Source: Pseudolabrys sp.
Lineage (GTDB): Bacteria > Pseudomonadota > Alphaproteobacteria > Rhizobiales > Xanthobacteraceae
Direction of reading: 5' to 3'
DNA length: 45,566 nucleotides
Assembly (NCBI GenBank): GCA_030684935.1
Contig: JAUXXH010000007.1
Coordinates: 1 to 45,566, forward strand
In this document: piece by piece, positions 33,094 to 43,029 of the stretch
Numbering within the stretch: position 1 is the stretch's first letter
Layout: the number at the start of each line of letters is the position of its first letter
Program-made: the position numbers and the translations under genes
The notes under the pieces: generated by a model
Database searches by the model: none
What the model was told of the DNA's origin: nothing
What the model saw: the letters and a program-made list of their open reading frames with translations, nothing else

Positions 33094-33372
33094 ATGAAGA
33101 TCACCTTCGATCCGTCGAAGCGCGATCTGACGCTCAAGGAGCGCGGGCTCGATTTCGCGCGGGCTGCGGAATTGTTTGCTGCGCCGACGGCAACGATCGT
33201 CGACGACCCTTTCGCCTACGGCGAAGTTCGGTTCATCACCGCCGGACACCTCGACGGACGGCTGGTGGTGACGGTCTGGACGCCGCGAGATGAAGCCCGC
33301 CACGTTATTTCGATGAGGCACTGTCATGCCAAGGAAGAAGAAATCTGGCGCCGCCGTATGGAAGGACCCTGA
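33094..33372 (+). CDS. brnT: BrnT-family ribonuclease toxin
   Basis: A 92-residue toxin of the RelE-like BrnT family, a ribonuclease that inhibits translation. The pattern fits: ITFDPSKRDLTLKERGLDFA, a DDPFAYGEVRFITAGHLDGR core, VVTVWTPRDEARHVISMR and the final KEEEIWRRRM. The 3' end overlaps the antitoxin gene by 47 nt, the usual toxin-first BrnTA order. The start is supported by GGGGG upstream. Confidence 0.9.
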   Translation: MKITFDPSKRDLTLKERGLDFARAAELFAAPTATIVDDPFAYGEVRFITAGHLDGRLVVTVWTPRDEARHVISMRHCHAKEEEIWRRRMEGP

Positions 33373-33592
33373 CGACGCGCCGGAGTTGACGGAGGAATTC
33401 TTCGACCGCGCCGAAATCCGCGAAGGTGACAGGATCATTCGCCTCGGCCGGCCGCCTTTGCCCAGCCCGAAGCAGGCGGTGAAACTGCGGCTCGATGCCG
33501 ATGTGCTCGCCGCCTACCGCGCGACCGGCGACGGCTGGCAGACGCGGATCAATTCGGATCTGCGGAAGGCGAGGAAGCTGAAGGCGGGGTGA
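33326..33592 (+). CDS. brnA: BrnA-family antitoxin
   Basis: An 88-residue antitoxin. The N-terminus is basic (MPRKKKSGAAVWKDPDDAPE), followed by an acidic toxin-binding part (LTEEFFDRAEIREGD). A C-terminal ribbon-helix-helix DNA-binding domain comes last (KQAVKLRLDADVLAAYRATG then DGWQTRINSDLRKA). It neutralises BrnT and represses the operon. It overlaps brnT by 47 nt in another frame. A transposase remnant begins 5 nt after its stop. Confidence 0.9.
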   Translation: MPRKKKSGAAVWKDPDDAPELTEEFFDRAEIREGDRIIRLGRPPLPSPKQAVKLRLDADVLAAYRATGDGWQTRINSDLRKARKLKAG

Positions 33593-33597
33593 AGTGA

Positions 33598-33693
33598 TCG
33601 GCTACGTTAAGCAACGAACGCGATGTCGCGCGTCACACGGATCACATCCATTTCAATCCGGTCAAGCATGGCTATTTCACGCGCGTGGTGTAG
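33598..33693 (+). pseudogene. Remnant of a REP-associated tyrosine transposase (RAYT)
   Basis: The frame ending at TAG 33693 reads NERDVARHTDHIHFNPVKHG then YFTRVV. HIHFNPVKHG is the hallmark C-terminal block of RAYT/TnpA-REP proteins (usually D-YIH-NPVKHG). Only about 30 codons remain; the HUH and catalytic Tyr regions are absent. The open frame begins at a stop at 33595-33597. RAYTs mobilise REP palindromes, which are frequent in this window. Confidence 0.75.
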
Positions 33694-33700
33694 GTGGGAA

Positions 33701-34108
33701 CTACTTGCTGCTATCCTTCGCGCGGGGCGGCCAGGAAACGTTGAGCTTCACACCGAAATAGGCGGTCGTGCCATCGTCTTTGAGAAAACCACCGACAATT
33801 TTTGCGCCGCAACTGCCGGAAGCCGTGCCGACTGCTGCGCGATATTCGGTGGCCATTCCCTTTGAAAGATAACCGACCGTTCGCCGACTGATCTCAACTC
33901 GGACTGCATTCGAATCGAATTGATTGTTCTGCTCTGGAACGAGAATCGCCGTTGTCTTGACGTCGTGGTCAGTGCCTCCAAGCGACTGGTAAAGAGTCTG
34001 AAGGCTCTGCTGGTAATTCAACTCGCCAACGGCATCGATGGTCCAGCCACGACCAGCCGCCAGTTTGGTGTGAAGTTTTCGTCCAAAGATTCTCTGAAAA
34101 AACCCCAT
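33701..34108 (-). CDS. Stand-alone HIRAN-domain protein
   Basis: A 135-residue protein. After a short basic N-terminus (MGFFQRIFGRKLHTKLAAGR) it shows the HIRAN pattern: IDAVGELNYQQSLQTLYQSL, a strand TTAILVPEQNNQFDSNAVRV, and VGYLSKGMATEYRAAV. HIRAN domains bind 3' DNA ends in eukaryotic HLTF; bacterial stand-alone versions are of unknown role, some near defence genes. The gene is AT-richer than its surroundings. The start at 34108 is the most convincing; the longer frame includes the neighbouring repeat. Confidence 0.75.
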   Translation of the reverse strand: MGFFQRIFGRKLHTKLAAGRGWTIDAVGELNYQQSLQTLYQSLGGTDHDVKTTAILVPEQNNQFDSNAVRVEISRRTVGYLSKGMATEYRAAVGTASGSCGAKIVGGFLKDDGTTAYFGVKLNVSWPPRAKDSSK

Positions 34109-34136
34109 CGGCGTTTCCAAGCTTGGCCCGTAGCCC

Positions 34137-34223
34137 GTAGGGTGGGTTAGCGCCGAAGGCGCGTAACCCACGGCTCGCGTCCGCCATGGTGGGCTACGGC
34201 GTTGCGCGCCTAACCCACCCTAC
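34137..34223. repeat. REP-like palindrome (GTAGGGTGGGTTAG family)
   Basis: The outer arms GTAGGGTGGGTTAG (34137-34150) and CTAACCCACCCTAC (34210-34223) are exact complements. An inner GTGGGTTA/TAACCCAC pair flanks GCGCCGAAGGCGC. The element begins 29 nt from the HIRAN start codon and ends 3 nt before the thiC stop, so it may act as the thiC terminator. Confidence 0.8.
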
Positions 34224-34226
34224 AAT

Positions 34227-36362
<2,136 letters not shown>

Positions 36363-36378
36363 TCAAATCGGCGCGACA

Positions 36379-36407
36379 ACAGGGAAGTTCGTCGGCAACG
36401 TCCCTGT
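36379..36407 (-). promoter_or_regulatory. Likely expression-platform hairpin of the TPP riboswitch
   Basis: ACAGGGA and TCCCTGT at the two ends (36401-36407 and 36379-36385) can pair. One arm overlaps the riboswitch 3' end, so ligand binding and hairpin formation compete. It is 53 nt from the thiC ATG. Confidence 0.5.
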
Positions 36408-36480
36408 CCCTTCGCCGGCATGACCCGGATCAGGTTCAAAGGGACTCTCTCAGCCCAACACGGGCACCCCTCGGAACAGC
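36403..36480 (-). promoter_or_regulatory. TPP riboswitch (THI element)
   Basis: On the minus strand the leader reads GGGGTGCCC...GGGCTGAGAGAGTCCC, then TTTGAACCTGATCCGGGTCA and TGCCGGCGAAGGGA. These are the conserved CTGAGA and ACCTGAT...GGxTxATGCC-GCG-AGGGA parts of the TPP aptamer. It lies directly upstream of thiC and would shut off its expression when thiamine pyrophosphate is plentiful. Confidence 0.95.
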
Positions 36481-36530
36481 CCCAATGTAGGCTCGCCGGG
36501 GCTCAAGTCAATGCGGGCTACTTCCTTCTT

Positions 36531-36706
36531 CACCCTCCCCATAGCCCGTCGAAGACGGGCGTGAACGCCCTTATGAGGGGGAGGGTCGGCGAATTCCGAA
36601 GGCATGAGCCGGGGTGGGGTGAGTTTCTTCGCGTCGCAAAGTTCACCCCACCCCGACTGCTTTCGTTTCACTCAAGCAGTCGACCCTCCCCCTCCAGGGG
36701 AGGGTA
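36531..36706. repeat. Palindromic element (CCCTCCCC family) with nested hairpin
   Basis: The ends are CACCCTCCCC and GGGGAGGGT, with the same interior TCGGCGAATtCCGAAGGCAT / GAGCCGGGGTGGGGTGA as the copy at 38537. In the left arm the usual short loop is replaced by about 34 nt containing GCCCGTC-GAA-GACGGGC, which looks like a second insertion into the element. Confidence 0.8.
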
Positions 36707-36725
36707 AGAAAGGCAGAGAGAAGGC

Positions 36726-37349
36726 CTAGCTCGGCTGGAACGTCAGGCGCACAAGATCGCGGTACAGCAGAATCTGCCGCGGCAGGATGGTGACGTCCTT
36801 CAGCATGCGGCCGAGGATCAGCCCGCCCTCGACATTGGATGCCGCCATGTCCGACAGCGCCTCGAGATCGACCGGCTGCTTCGGCGGATACTTCGCCACG
36901 ATGGCGTCGAAGCGGGCGCGGAACCGCTTCCGCCAGCCGAGCACGCTGGCGGCGTTCATGTCGCGGATCTTCTTGTTGAACAGCTGGTCCTGGTAACAGA
37001 ACGAGGCGGCAAGGCAGCCCGGATGCACCTCCGGCAGGTTGGCCATCATCTCGGCGAACAGCTTGAGCCCGACCAGCAGGCCGTGCAGCGGATCGTCGTT
37101 GAGCTCGTCGGCGCGCTGGAACAGGTCGTCGAGCACGGCTTTGTCATGCGCGATGTAGCGCTGCATCATGGCTTCGGCCAGTTCGCCCTTGTCCTTGAAG
37201 TGGTAGAAGAAGCCGCTCTTGCTGATGCTGGCGGCGGCGACCAGTTCGTCGATCGAGGTCGCGGCGAAGCCCTTCGCCAGCACGGCGGACTCCGCCAGTT
37301 CGAGCAGGCGCTCGCGGGTGTCGGGCTTGCGGCTGGTGCTGTCGAGCAT
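36726..37349 (-). CDS. TetR/AcrR family transcriptional regulator
   Basis: A 207-residue regulator. The N-terminal helix-turn-helix is clear: TRERLLELAESAVLAKGFAA, TSIDELVAAASISKSGFFYH and FKDKGELAEAMM. The ligand-binding C-terminal part has paired Cys (GCLAASFCYQDQ). The start at 37349 (MLDSTSRKPDTRERLLELAE) is preferred because the longer frame crosses the promoter palindrome. It is divergent from the homocysteine methyltransferase gene, the arrangement expected if it controls both itself and that gene. Confidence 0.92.
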   Translation of the reverse strand: MLDSTSRKPDTRERLLELAESAVLAKGFAATSIDELVAAASISKSGFFYHFKDKGELAEAMMQRYIAHDKAVLDDLFQRADELNDDPLHGLLVGLKLFAEMMANLPEVHPGCLAASFCYQDQLFNKKIRDMNAASVLGWRKRFRARFDAIVAKYPPKQPVDLEALSDMAASNVEGGLILGRMLKDVTILPRQILLYRDLVRLTFQPS

Positions 37350-37357
37350 GGAACCAG

Positions 37358-37372
37358 TGTACCACGGGTACA
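37358..37372 (-). promoter_or_regulatory. Candidate TetR operator
   Basis: TGTACC-ACG-GGTACA is a perfect inverted repeat with a 3-nt centre, 8 nt upstream of the TetR start codon and within the divergent promoter region. The position fits autoregulation. Confidence 0.55.
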
Positions 37373-37570
37373 GTTTGCGGTGGACCGGCCCCGGCGAAAA
37401 TTTATGCGCGCCGCGCGGCACAAAATACTTTTTAATTTCCAATTATTTAGCGCCAAGCGGCTGGCGCGGCGGCTGCACCACGAGTCGGCTAGGCGCGCCC
37501 TGGCCTTCCCGTTACTCCCCACGCAACTCATCCAGGACTTTGCGCCGGATTCTTGCACGAGGGATTTGCC

Positions 37571-38524
37571 ATGTCGAAATACCGCAACAACCTGCCGCAG
37601 CTTGGCGGCAAACTGTTTCTCACCGACGCCGGGCTGGAGACGACGCTGATCTTCCATCAGGGCGTCGACCTGCCGCACTTCGCCAGCTTCGATCTGATCA
37701 GGACCGAAGACGGCCGCCGGCGCATCCGCGACTACTACGAGCGCTACATCCATCTTGCCAAGAAGGCCGGCGCCGGTTTCGTGCTCGAAGGCTTTACCTG
37801 GCGCGCCAATCCGGACTGGGCGGCCAAGCTCGGCTATTCGCGGGCCGAACTGGCGGAGGCGAACCGGCAGGCGACCGCGCTGCTCGACGGCTTGCGCCGC
37901 CAGCACGATACGCCGCGCACGCCGATCGTGCTGTCCGGCAACATCGGGCCGCGCGGCGACGGCTACAAGGTCGGGCAGGCGATGAGCGCAGCCGAGGCCG
38001 AGGACTATCACGGCGAACAGGTGCGCGTGTTCCGCGACACCGCGGCCGATCTGGTCAGCGCCTTCACCATCAACTATGCCAACGAGGCGATCGGCGTGGT
38101 GCGCGCCTGCCGGAAAGCCGGCATGCCGTCGGTGATTTCCTTCACGGTGGAGACCGACGGCAACTTGCCGAGCGGGCAGAGCCTCAGGGACGCGATCGCG
38201 CAGACCGATCGCGAGACCGGCAACGGGCCGGCCTATTACATGATCAACTGCGCGCATCCGACGCATTTCGCCGATGTGCTCAAGAAGGGCGAGGCGTGGA
38301 TCGAACGCATCCGCGGCCTCCGCGCCAATGCCTCGACCCGCAGCCACGCCGAACTCGATGTTGCGCCCGATCTCGACGCCGGCGATCCGGCCGATCTCGG
38401 CCGGCGCTACCGCGATCTGCGCACGCGCTTCCGGCACTTCAACGTGCTCGGCGGCTGTTGCGGCACCGACCATCGCCACGTCGAGGCGATCTGCCTGGCG
38501 TGCGTGGAGCTGGAGGCGGCGTGA
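37571..38524 (+). CDS. Homocysteine S-methyltransferase family protein
   Basis: A 317-residue zinc-dependent methyltransferase of the MmuM type, transferring a methyl group (for example from S-methylmethionine) to homocysteine. Zinc ligands are visible as Cys in MINCAHPTH (about 228) and the pair in LGGCCGTD (about 299-300). The N-terminal block FLTDAGLETTLIFHQGVDLP is typical. A related activity on other thiols is possible. It is divergent from a TetR gene, which may regulate it. A palindromic repeat follows 12 nt after the stop. Confidence 0.9.
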   Translation: MSKYRNNLPQLGGKLFLTDAGLETTLIFHQGVDLPHFASFDLIRTEDGRRRIRDYYERYIHLAKKAGAGFVLEGFTWRANPDWAAKLGYSRAELAEANRQATALLDGLRRQHDTPRTPIVLSGNIGPRGDGYKVGQAMSAAEAEDYHGEQVRVFRDTAADLVSAFTINYANEAIGVVRACRKAGMPSVISFTVETDGNLPSGQSLRDAIAQTDRETGNGPAYYMINCAHPTHFADVLKKGEAWIERIRGLRANASTRSHAELDVAPDLDAGDPADLGRRYRDLRTRFRHFNVLGGCCGTDHRHVEAICLACVELEAA

Positions 38525-38536
38525 GCATTTGCTTCT

Positions 38537-38665
38537 TCACCCTCCCCTGGAGGGGGAGGGTCGGCGAATGCCGAAGGCATGAGCCGGGGTGGGGTGACCG
38601 TAGTTGAGAAGTCACCCAACCCCGCTCGCTATCGCTCGCGACCCTCCCCCTCCAGGGGAGGGTGA
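38537..38665. repeat. Palindromic element (CCCTCCCC family)
   Basis: The two 25-nt arms (38537-38561 starting TCACCCTCCCCTGG, and 38641-38665) are exact reverse complements. The middle holds GCCGGGGTGGGGTGA and a CGCTATCGCTCG segment. Same family as 35844, 36531 and 40096. Confidence 0.88.
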
Positions 38666-38783
38666 GTAAGCGTGATGTCTTTTGACGCACCTTAATTTCG
38701 GCTGAATCGGAACCGAAAGATCGGTCCATCCAACCTTGCGGGGGCGCAAACGAGGACGCGGCAGAAATGCGCGCGGCTTGCTC

Positions 38784-40076
38784 ATGTCCATAGCCCTGCG
38801 CGACGGCGTTGCCGGTCTCGAAGTCACCACCAAGGTCACGCTCGCCGTGCTGGCGCTGGCCAGCGGCGTCTACACCTATCTCGGCGTCCGCGATCTGCTC
38901 AGCGGCAACAGCACCATCGTGTTCTTCGCCGCGGTGATCTACTCCGTCGCGGTATCGATCGGCATCTACACGTTCTGGACCTTCCTGATGCGGTTTCTGC
39001 CGCACACGCTGGACAGCCGCAGCCGCGGTCTGCTGTTCGCCTGCATGGGGCTCGGCTCGCTGATGATCATCGCCATGTCGGCCTGGCTCAATGCATCGGC
39101 GCTGGCGGGCTCGGCAGCGATCCAGCAGCATCTCGCCACCGCCGTGCAGTCCTATACCCGCGACCTCGACCGCGCCCACAACAACGCGCTGGCGGCGCAG
39201 AGCCTGCTGCCCGACATACAGATGGCCTCGACGCGCTTCACCCGGCTGGCGGATGCCGAGCGCGGCGGCTCGCTCACCGGCACGGCCGGCTCCGGCACGG
39301 TGGTGCAGCTTCTCACACAGATGTCGAACCAACTCGGCAGCCTCGGCCAGGAAGTGGCCGGCTCCGATGCGCGGGTGAAATCGCTGTACGAACAGGGCGG
39401 CAAGCATCTCGAGAAAATGCGCGAGGTGGTGTCCGACCGCGGACCGATCAACGCGCGCAGCGACGCCTTCGGCAAGGAGGCGATGGGCCTGATGGGCACC
39501 ATCGCCAAGCTGCAGCAGACATCGGTGGCGCCGGCGGTGAAGCGCGCTGCCGACGGCCTCATCTCCGGCTTCATCGCGCCGGCGGCGGGCGGCCGCGGCG
39601 GCCTGGCCGAGCGGCAGACATCCGTGGTCGGCGCCGTCGAAACCGCGGTGGCGGCACAGTCCAGGGCGCTGTCGGACGCGGCCGACAAGATCCTGGCAGT
39701 GCCGGCGGTCGAGCCGGAGCGCTTCCAGCCGCTGTCCACCGCCGAAGCGGTGCTGCGCTATGCCGGCGACTTCCTGCCCAGCTGGGCCGGCGCCATTTCC
39801 ATCGATCTGATGCCGGCGGTGCTGGTGCTGATCCTGTGCGTCGTGCACGGCGGCATCCGGCGCGAGAACGAGCCGGTCGCCGCTGAGAGCATGACGGCGG
39901 GGCAGATGCTGACGGCCTTGAAGCTGGCGCGCGATGTCGAGCGCGCGCAAGGCGAGCGTGTCGCGGTGAGTGAACCGGTCCCCGTCGAGCGCACCGCGGC
40001 CGTCGACGAGCAGCCGCCGGTCGCGGACGAGAACGTCACGGCGCTGTCAAGCGCGCGCGCCGCCAAGAAGGATTAG
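38784..40076 (+). CDS. Multi-pass membrane protein with coiled periplasmic/cytosolic region
   Basis: A 430-residue protein. Three N-terminal membrane segments (VTLAVLALASGVYTYLGV, STIVFFAAVIYSVAVSIGIY and GLLFACMGLGSLMIIAMSAW) are followed by a long helical region (about 120-320, for example YTRDLDRAHNNALAAQSLLP, LEKMREVVSD). A last membrane segment (ISIDLMPAVLVLILCVVHGG) and an acidic cytosolic tail complete it. I do not recognise the family. A start at 38736 would add 16 basic residues. The gene that follows, at 40212, is on the same strand. Confidence 0.72.
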   Translation: MSIALRDGVAGLEVTTKVTLAVLALASGVYTYLGVRDLLSGNSTIVFFAAVIYSVAVSIGIYTFWTFLMRFLPHTLDSRSRGLLFACMGLGSLMIIAMSAWLNASALAGSAAIQQHLATAVQSYTRDLDRAHNNALAAQSLLPDIQMASTRFTRLADAERGGSLTGTAGSGTVVQLLTQMSNQLGSLGQEVAGSDARVKSLYEQGGKHLEKMREVVSDRGPINARSDAFGKEAMGLMGTIAKLQQTSVAPAVKRAADGLISGFIAPAAGGRGGLAERQTSVVGAVETAVAAQSRALSDAADKILAVPAVEPERFQPLSTAEAVLRYAGDFLPSWAGAISIDLMPAVLVLILCVVHGGIRRENEPVAAESMTAGQMLTALKLARDVERAQGERVAVSEPVPVERTAAVDEQPPVADENVTALSSARAAKKD

Positions 40077-40095
40077 GGGCAACACTCTTTCTTTT

Positions 40096-40204
40096 CCCTC
40101 CCCCCTTGTGGGGGAGGGTCAGGGAGGGGGGTAGTGTGAGAGCCGATGACATCACCAACGAGCAGTGACCCCCACCCCCAACCCCTCCCCACAAGGGGGA
40201 GGGG
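40096..40204. repeat. Palindromic element (CCCTCCCC family)
   Basis: The arms CCCTCCCCCCTTGTGGGGGA(GGG) and CCCTCCCCACAAGGGGGAGG are near-exact complements. The right end, GGGGGAGGGGAGAG, runs into the region just before the next gene and provides its only purine-rich ribosome-site candidate. Confidence 0.85.
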
Positions 40205-40211
40205 AGAGACG

Positions 40212-41012
40212 TTGCGCGCGTCCGTGCAGCGCTGGCTCGGCGGCAGGCCCGACGACGATGTGCTGCGCTGGCTGTACCGCGGCCTGGTGGTGGCGACGGT
40301 CGCGGTGCTGGCGCTCGACTATGGTGATCTGCGCAATACGTTGACCGGCGCGCCATCGGACATGCCGGCGACCGAGATGCCGTCGGCCGAACCGCTGCCG
40401 GCGCGGACGAAGGATGGCAAGCGCCGCACGTCGCCGCTGCCGCAGCCCGATGCCAAATTGCGCGACAAGATGACCTTCGATCTCACCGGCGACGGCCGCA
40501 TGGTGGCCAGCGGCACCATCACGCCCGGCACCGCCAAGACCTTCGCCGAGGAGATCGCCAAGCGCGGCACTTACGTGAAGACCGTAGTGCTGCAGTCGCC
40601 CGGCGGCTCGGTGCAGGACGCGCTGGCGATGGGGCGGCTGATCCGCGAGAAGAAGTTTGATACCGAAGTCGAAGGCGGCCACTATTGCGCGTCGTCCTGT
40701 CCGCTGGTCTTTGCCGGCGGCGTCGAGCGCCGCGCCGGCGCCAAGGCGGCGATCGGCGTGCACCAGGTTTTCGCGGTCGGGCAGACCGGGCTGTCGCAGG
40801 CCGACGGCATGGACAGCGCGCAGCGCATCAGCGCCACGGCACAGAAATATCTGCGCGACATGGGCGTCGATCTCGGCGTCTGGGTGCACGCCATGGAGAC
40901 GCCGCGCGACGAATTGTATTATTTCCAGCCGGCCGAATTGCTGGAGCTGAAGCTGGCGACCGACGCCGCCGGCGCCAAGCCCGCGGTGCCGACCGCGAAG
41001 GCGAAGTCGTAG
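40212..41012 (+). CDS. ClpP/crotonase-fold periplasmic-type protein, membrane-anchored
   Basis: A 266-residue protein from the start chosen here. One N-terminal membrane segment (WLYRGLVVATVAVLALDYG) precedes a domain resembling the ClpP/SppA fold: VKTVVLQSPGGSVQDALAMG, GGHYCASSCPLVFAGGVERR (possible nucleophile Ser in ASSC) and AAIGVHQVF (His). The start is uncertain: TTG 40212 has GGGGAGAG upstream, GTG 40224 is also possible, and ATG 40146 would translate the repeat into [14 protein letters not shown]. Proteolytic activity is inferred, not shown. It follows the membrane protein gene on the same strand. Confidence 0.75.
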   Translation: MRASVQRWLGGRPDDDVLRWLYRGLVVATVAVLALDYGDLRNTLTGAPSDMPATEMPSAEPLPARTKDGKRRTSPLPQPDAKLRDKMTFDLTGDGRMVASGTITPGTAKTFAEEIAKRGTYVKTVVLQSPGGSVQDALAMGRLIREKKFDTEVEGGHYCASSCPLVFAGGVERRAGAKAAIGVHQVFAVGQTGLSQADGMDSAQRISATAQKYLRDMGVDLGVWVHAMETPRDELYYFQPAELLELKLATDAAGAKPAVPTAKAKS

Positions 41013-41023
41013 GCTTCTTCCTT

Positions 41024-41047
41024 CCCTCTCCCCTTGAGGGAAGAGGG
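41024..41047. repeat. Half-element of the CCCTCCCC type
   Basis: CCCTCTCCCCTTGAGGGAAG then AGGG forms a short hairpin like one arm of the elements at 35844-40204. No second arm is seen nearby, so it is a partial copy. It lies 11 nt after the ClpP-like stop and could act as a terminator stem. Confidence 0.45.
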
Positions 41048-41096
41048 TGGCGAGCGCGCACACAAGGTGTGGGCGCAGGCATCGCTCCACATTCTG

Positions 41097-41212
41097 GTCA
41101 TGCCCGGGCTTGACCCGGGCATCCATGATGAGGTGCAGCATCGTTAAGTCTTACTTTCGTCAGAGTTAGCTACTCAGCCTCATGGATGGCCGGGTCAAGC
41201 CCGGCCATGACG
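41097..41212. repeat. REP-like palindrome (GTCATGCCCGGGCTTGACCCG family)
   Basis: The left arm GTCATGCCCGGGCTTGACCC continues to GGGCATCCATG. The right arm is the imperfect complement CATGGATGGCCGGGTCAAGC then CCGGCCATGAC. This is another interspersed family of rhizobiales, located between the ClpP-like gene and the DUF4403 stop. Confidence 0.85.
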
Positions 41213-41256
41213 ACGGATAGGCTTTGGGCTGTGGGGACGACAGCAAACATCGCGCC

Positions 41257-42879
41257 CTACAGCCGCGGCAACTCCGTCACGGCCACCTGCGCGGTGCCGT
41301 CAGCCTCGACGATCACCCGCAGCGTCGCGGAATCGAAGTCGACGCCGGTGACGCGCAATTCGCGCACCGCGGCGTCAACGCGCACGCCGGCCGTGTCCTT
41401 GGTGAATTCGGTCAACGTCGCATCGATCTTCGCCTTGGCGTCGGCGATGAACGGCTTGAGGTCGATCTGCGCGTGTTCGGCCAGCGCTTCCTGCAGATAG
41501 GGGACGGCGGCACGCGCCGCCGGGCCGAGCAGGCCGAAGGCCGCCTGCGTCTCCACCGCCAGCGCCAGCTCAGTCAGCCGCAGCACCTGCGTCTTCGGAT
41601 CGAGCACCGGCTTGCCCCAGATATTGACGTCGGCATCGGCGCCGAAACCGAACCAACTCTTGCGTTCCTTGGCGTTGACCCGCAGCGAGATCAGCAGCCG
41701 GTCGCCGGCGGCGGCAAGGCTGGCCTGGCGCACCTCGACTTCGACCGGCGCGGTCTTGTCGTCGGGGAAGACGCGGCCTTTCAACTGCGCTTCGAGCAGC
41801 GAGTTGAGCGTCTTGAACGGCATGTCGATCGGCACCACCACGTTGAGCTTGCCGCGCTCCAGCGTCGGCACCAGATCGAGCGCGGCGGGGAACGGGCAGG
41901 CCGGCTTGGTGGCGGTGGCGACGATGCGCGTCTCGGCCTGCACGCCGATGGTGAGCGTCAGGTTGTTGGCGTCGATCTGCGGCTGCGCCGCGGCGGCGCG
42001 CACCGGGCGCATCTCCAGGAACAGCGGCGGCAGACCGGTATTGCCGCCGCCAAGCGGCAGCGTGCGGCACAATTGCGTCCACTGCTCGCGGGCGACGCGT
42101 TCAATGGCCGGGTCGTTGCGCACGCGCTCCTGCAACTCCGCGACCTGTTTGTTGACCGCCTGGTCGATCAGCGGTTTGGCCTCGGCGGCCAGATTGATCT
42201 TGATGCCGCCGAGCGACAGGGCGCTGTCGGCGAGCGACACCTGCGCCGCGAGATTGGGCTCCAGCCGCCAGTTGCTGGTGAAGGCCGGCCGCGCCCGGAC
42301 CACGACATTGCCGCGCAGTTCGGCTTTCTGGTCGAGCGCCTGGGTGAGGTTCTTCACTTCATTGCCGAGTCTGCCCCCTAACAGACCGGACAGGGCGCCG
42401 GTGAGATTGCCGATCTGCGAGGCGATCTGGCCGTCAACCTGCAACGTGCCGTTGATCGGTGTGGTCACGGTCAATCCATCGGGCCGTCCGGTCGCGGCCA
42501 TCGGACCGCGCGTGACCGTCATGCCGACCTTCGCCTGCGACAACAGGCTGCTGACCGGATTGTTGCTGGCGCCGCTGAAGTCGCGCGGCGTCGAGGCCTC
42601 AAGGCTGCGGCCGATCGCGGCAATCGAGATCGCCACCGGCGCGATCACGTTCGACGGCCGGTTCACCGCCTTCATCGGGGGGAGCGCCGGCAGATTGGCG
42701 ACGGCTTTTCGGGCGCCGCTGTCGCCGGGCAGGTAGCGGTCGAGCGCCCATTGCGTCGCGGCAAACGCGGCGCCAACAATCACCACCGCGCCGAGCGTCC
42801 AGCGGAACGCCCGCGAGCGTCCGAACAGCCGGAGCGGCGCCGTCAGAATGAAGATGATCGTGCCGGATATTCCGCGCAT
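41257..42879 (-). CDS. DUF4403 family membrane-anchored protein
   Basis: A 540-residue protein. One membrane segment near the N-terminus ([20 protein letters not shown]) is followed by a large beta-rich envelope domain of the DUF4403 type: [90 protein letters not shown]. The function is not established; the fold suggests lipid or envelope association. The start at 42879 ([20 protein letters not shown]) has no better competitor. It is divergent from the glucarate dehydratase gene. Confidence 0.88.
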   Translation of the reverse strand: MRGISGTIIFILTAPLRLFGRSRAFRWTLGAVVIVGAAFAATQWALDRYLPGDSGARKAVANLPALPPMKAVNRPSNVIAPVAISIAAIGRSLEASTPRDFSGASNNPVSSLLSQAKVGMTVTRGPMAATGRPDGLTVTTPINGTLQVDGQIASQIGNLTGALSGLLGGRLGNEVKNLTQALDQKAELRGNVVVRARPAFTSNWRLEPNLAAQVSLADSALSLGGIKINLAAEAKPLIDQAVNKQVAELQERVRNDPAIERVAREQWTQLCRTLPLGGGNTGLPPLFLEMRPVRAAAAQPQIDANNLTLTIGVQAETRIVATATKPACPFPAALDLVPTLERGKLNVVVPIDMPFKTLNSLLEAQLKGRVFPDDKTAPVEVEVRQASLAAAGDRLLISLRVNAKERKSWFGFGADADVNIWGKPVLDPKTQVLRLTELALAVETQAAFGLLGPAARAAVPYLQEALAEHAQIDLKPFIADAKAKIDATLTEFTKDTAGVRVDAAVRELRVTGVDFDSATLRVIVEADGTAQVAVTELPRL

Positions 42880-43029
42880 CGGGGCCCTCACGCGATTCGT
42901 CGGAGCGGCGATGGTAGTCGGCGCGCGCGCGTTACGCCAGCAGGCACGCTGCGCAAATGCACACTGGCGAATAGGCATCGAAGGAGGCAGGATTGCGACC
43001 GGGCCAGTGCCGGCGCGGAGACCATCGCG

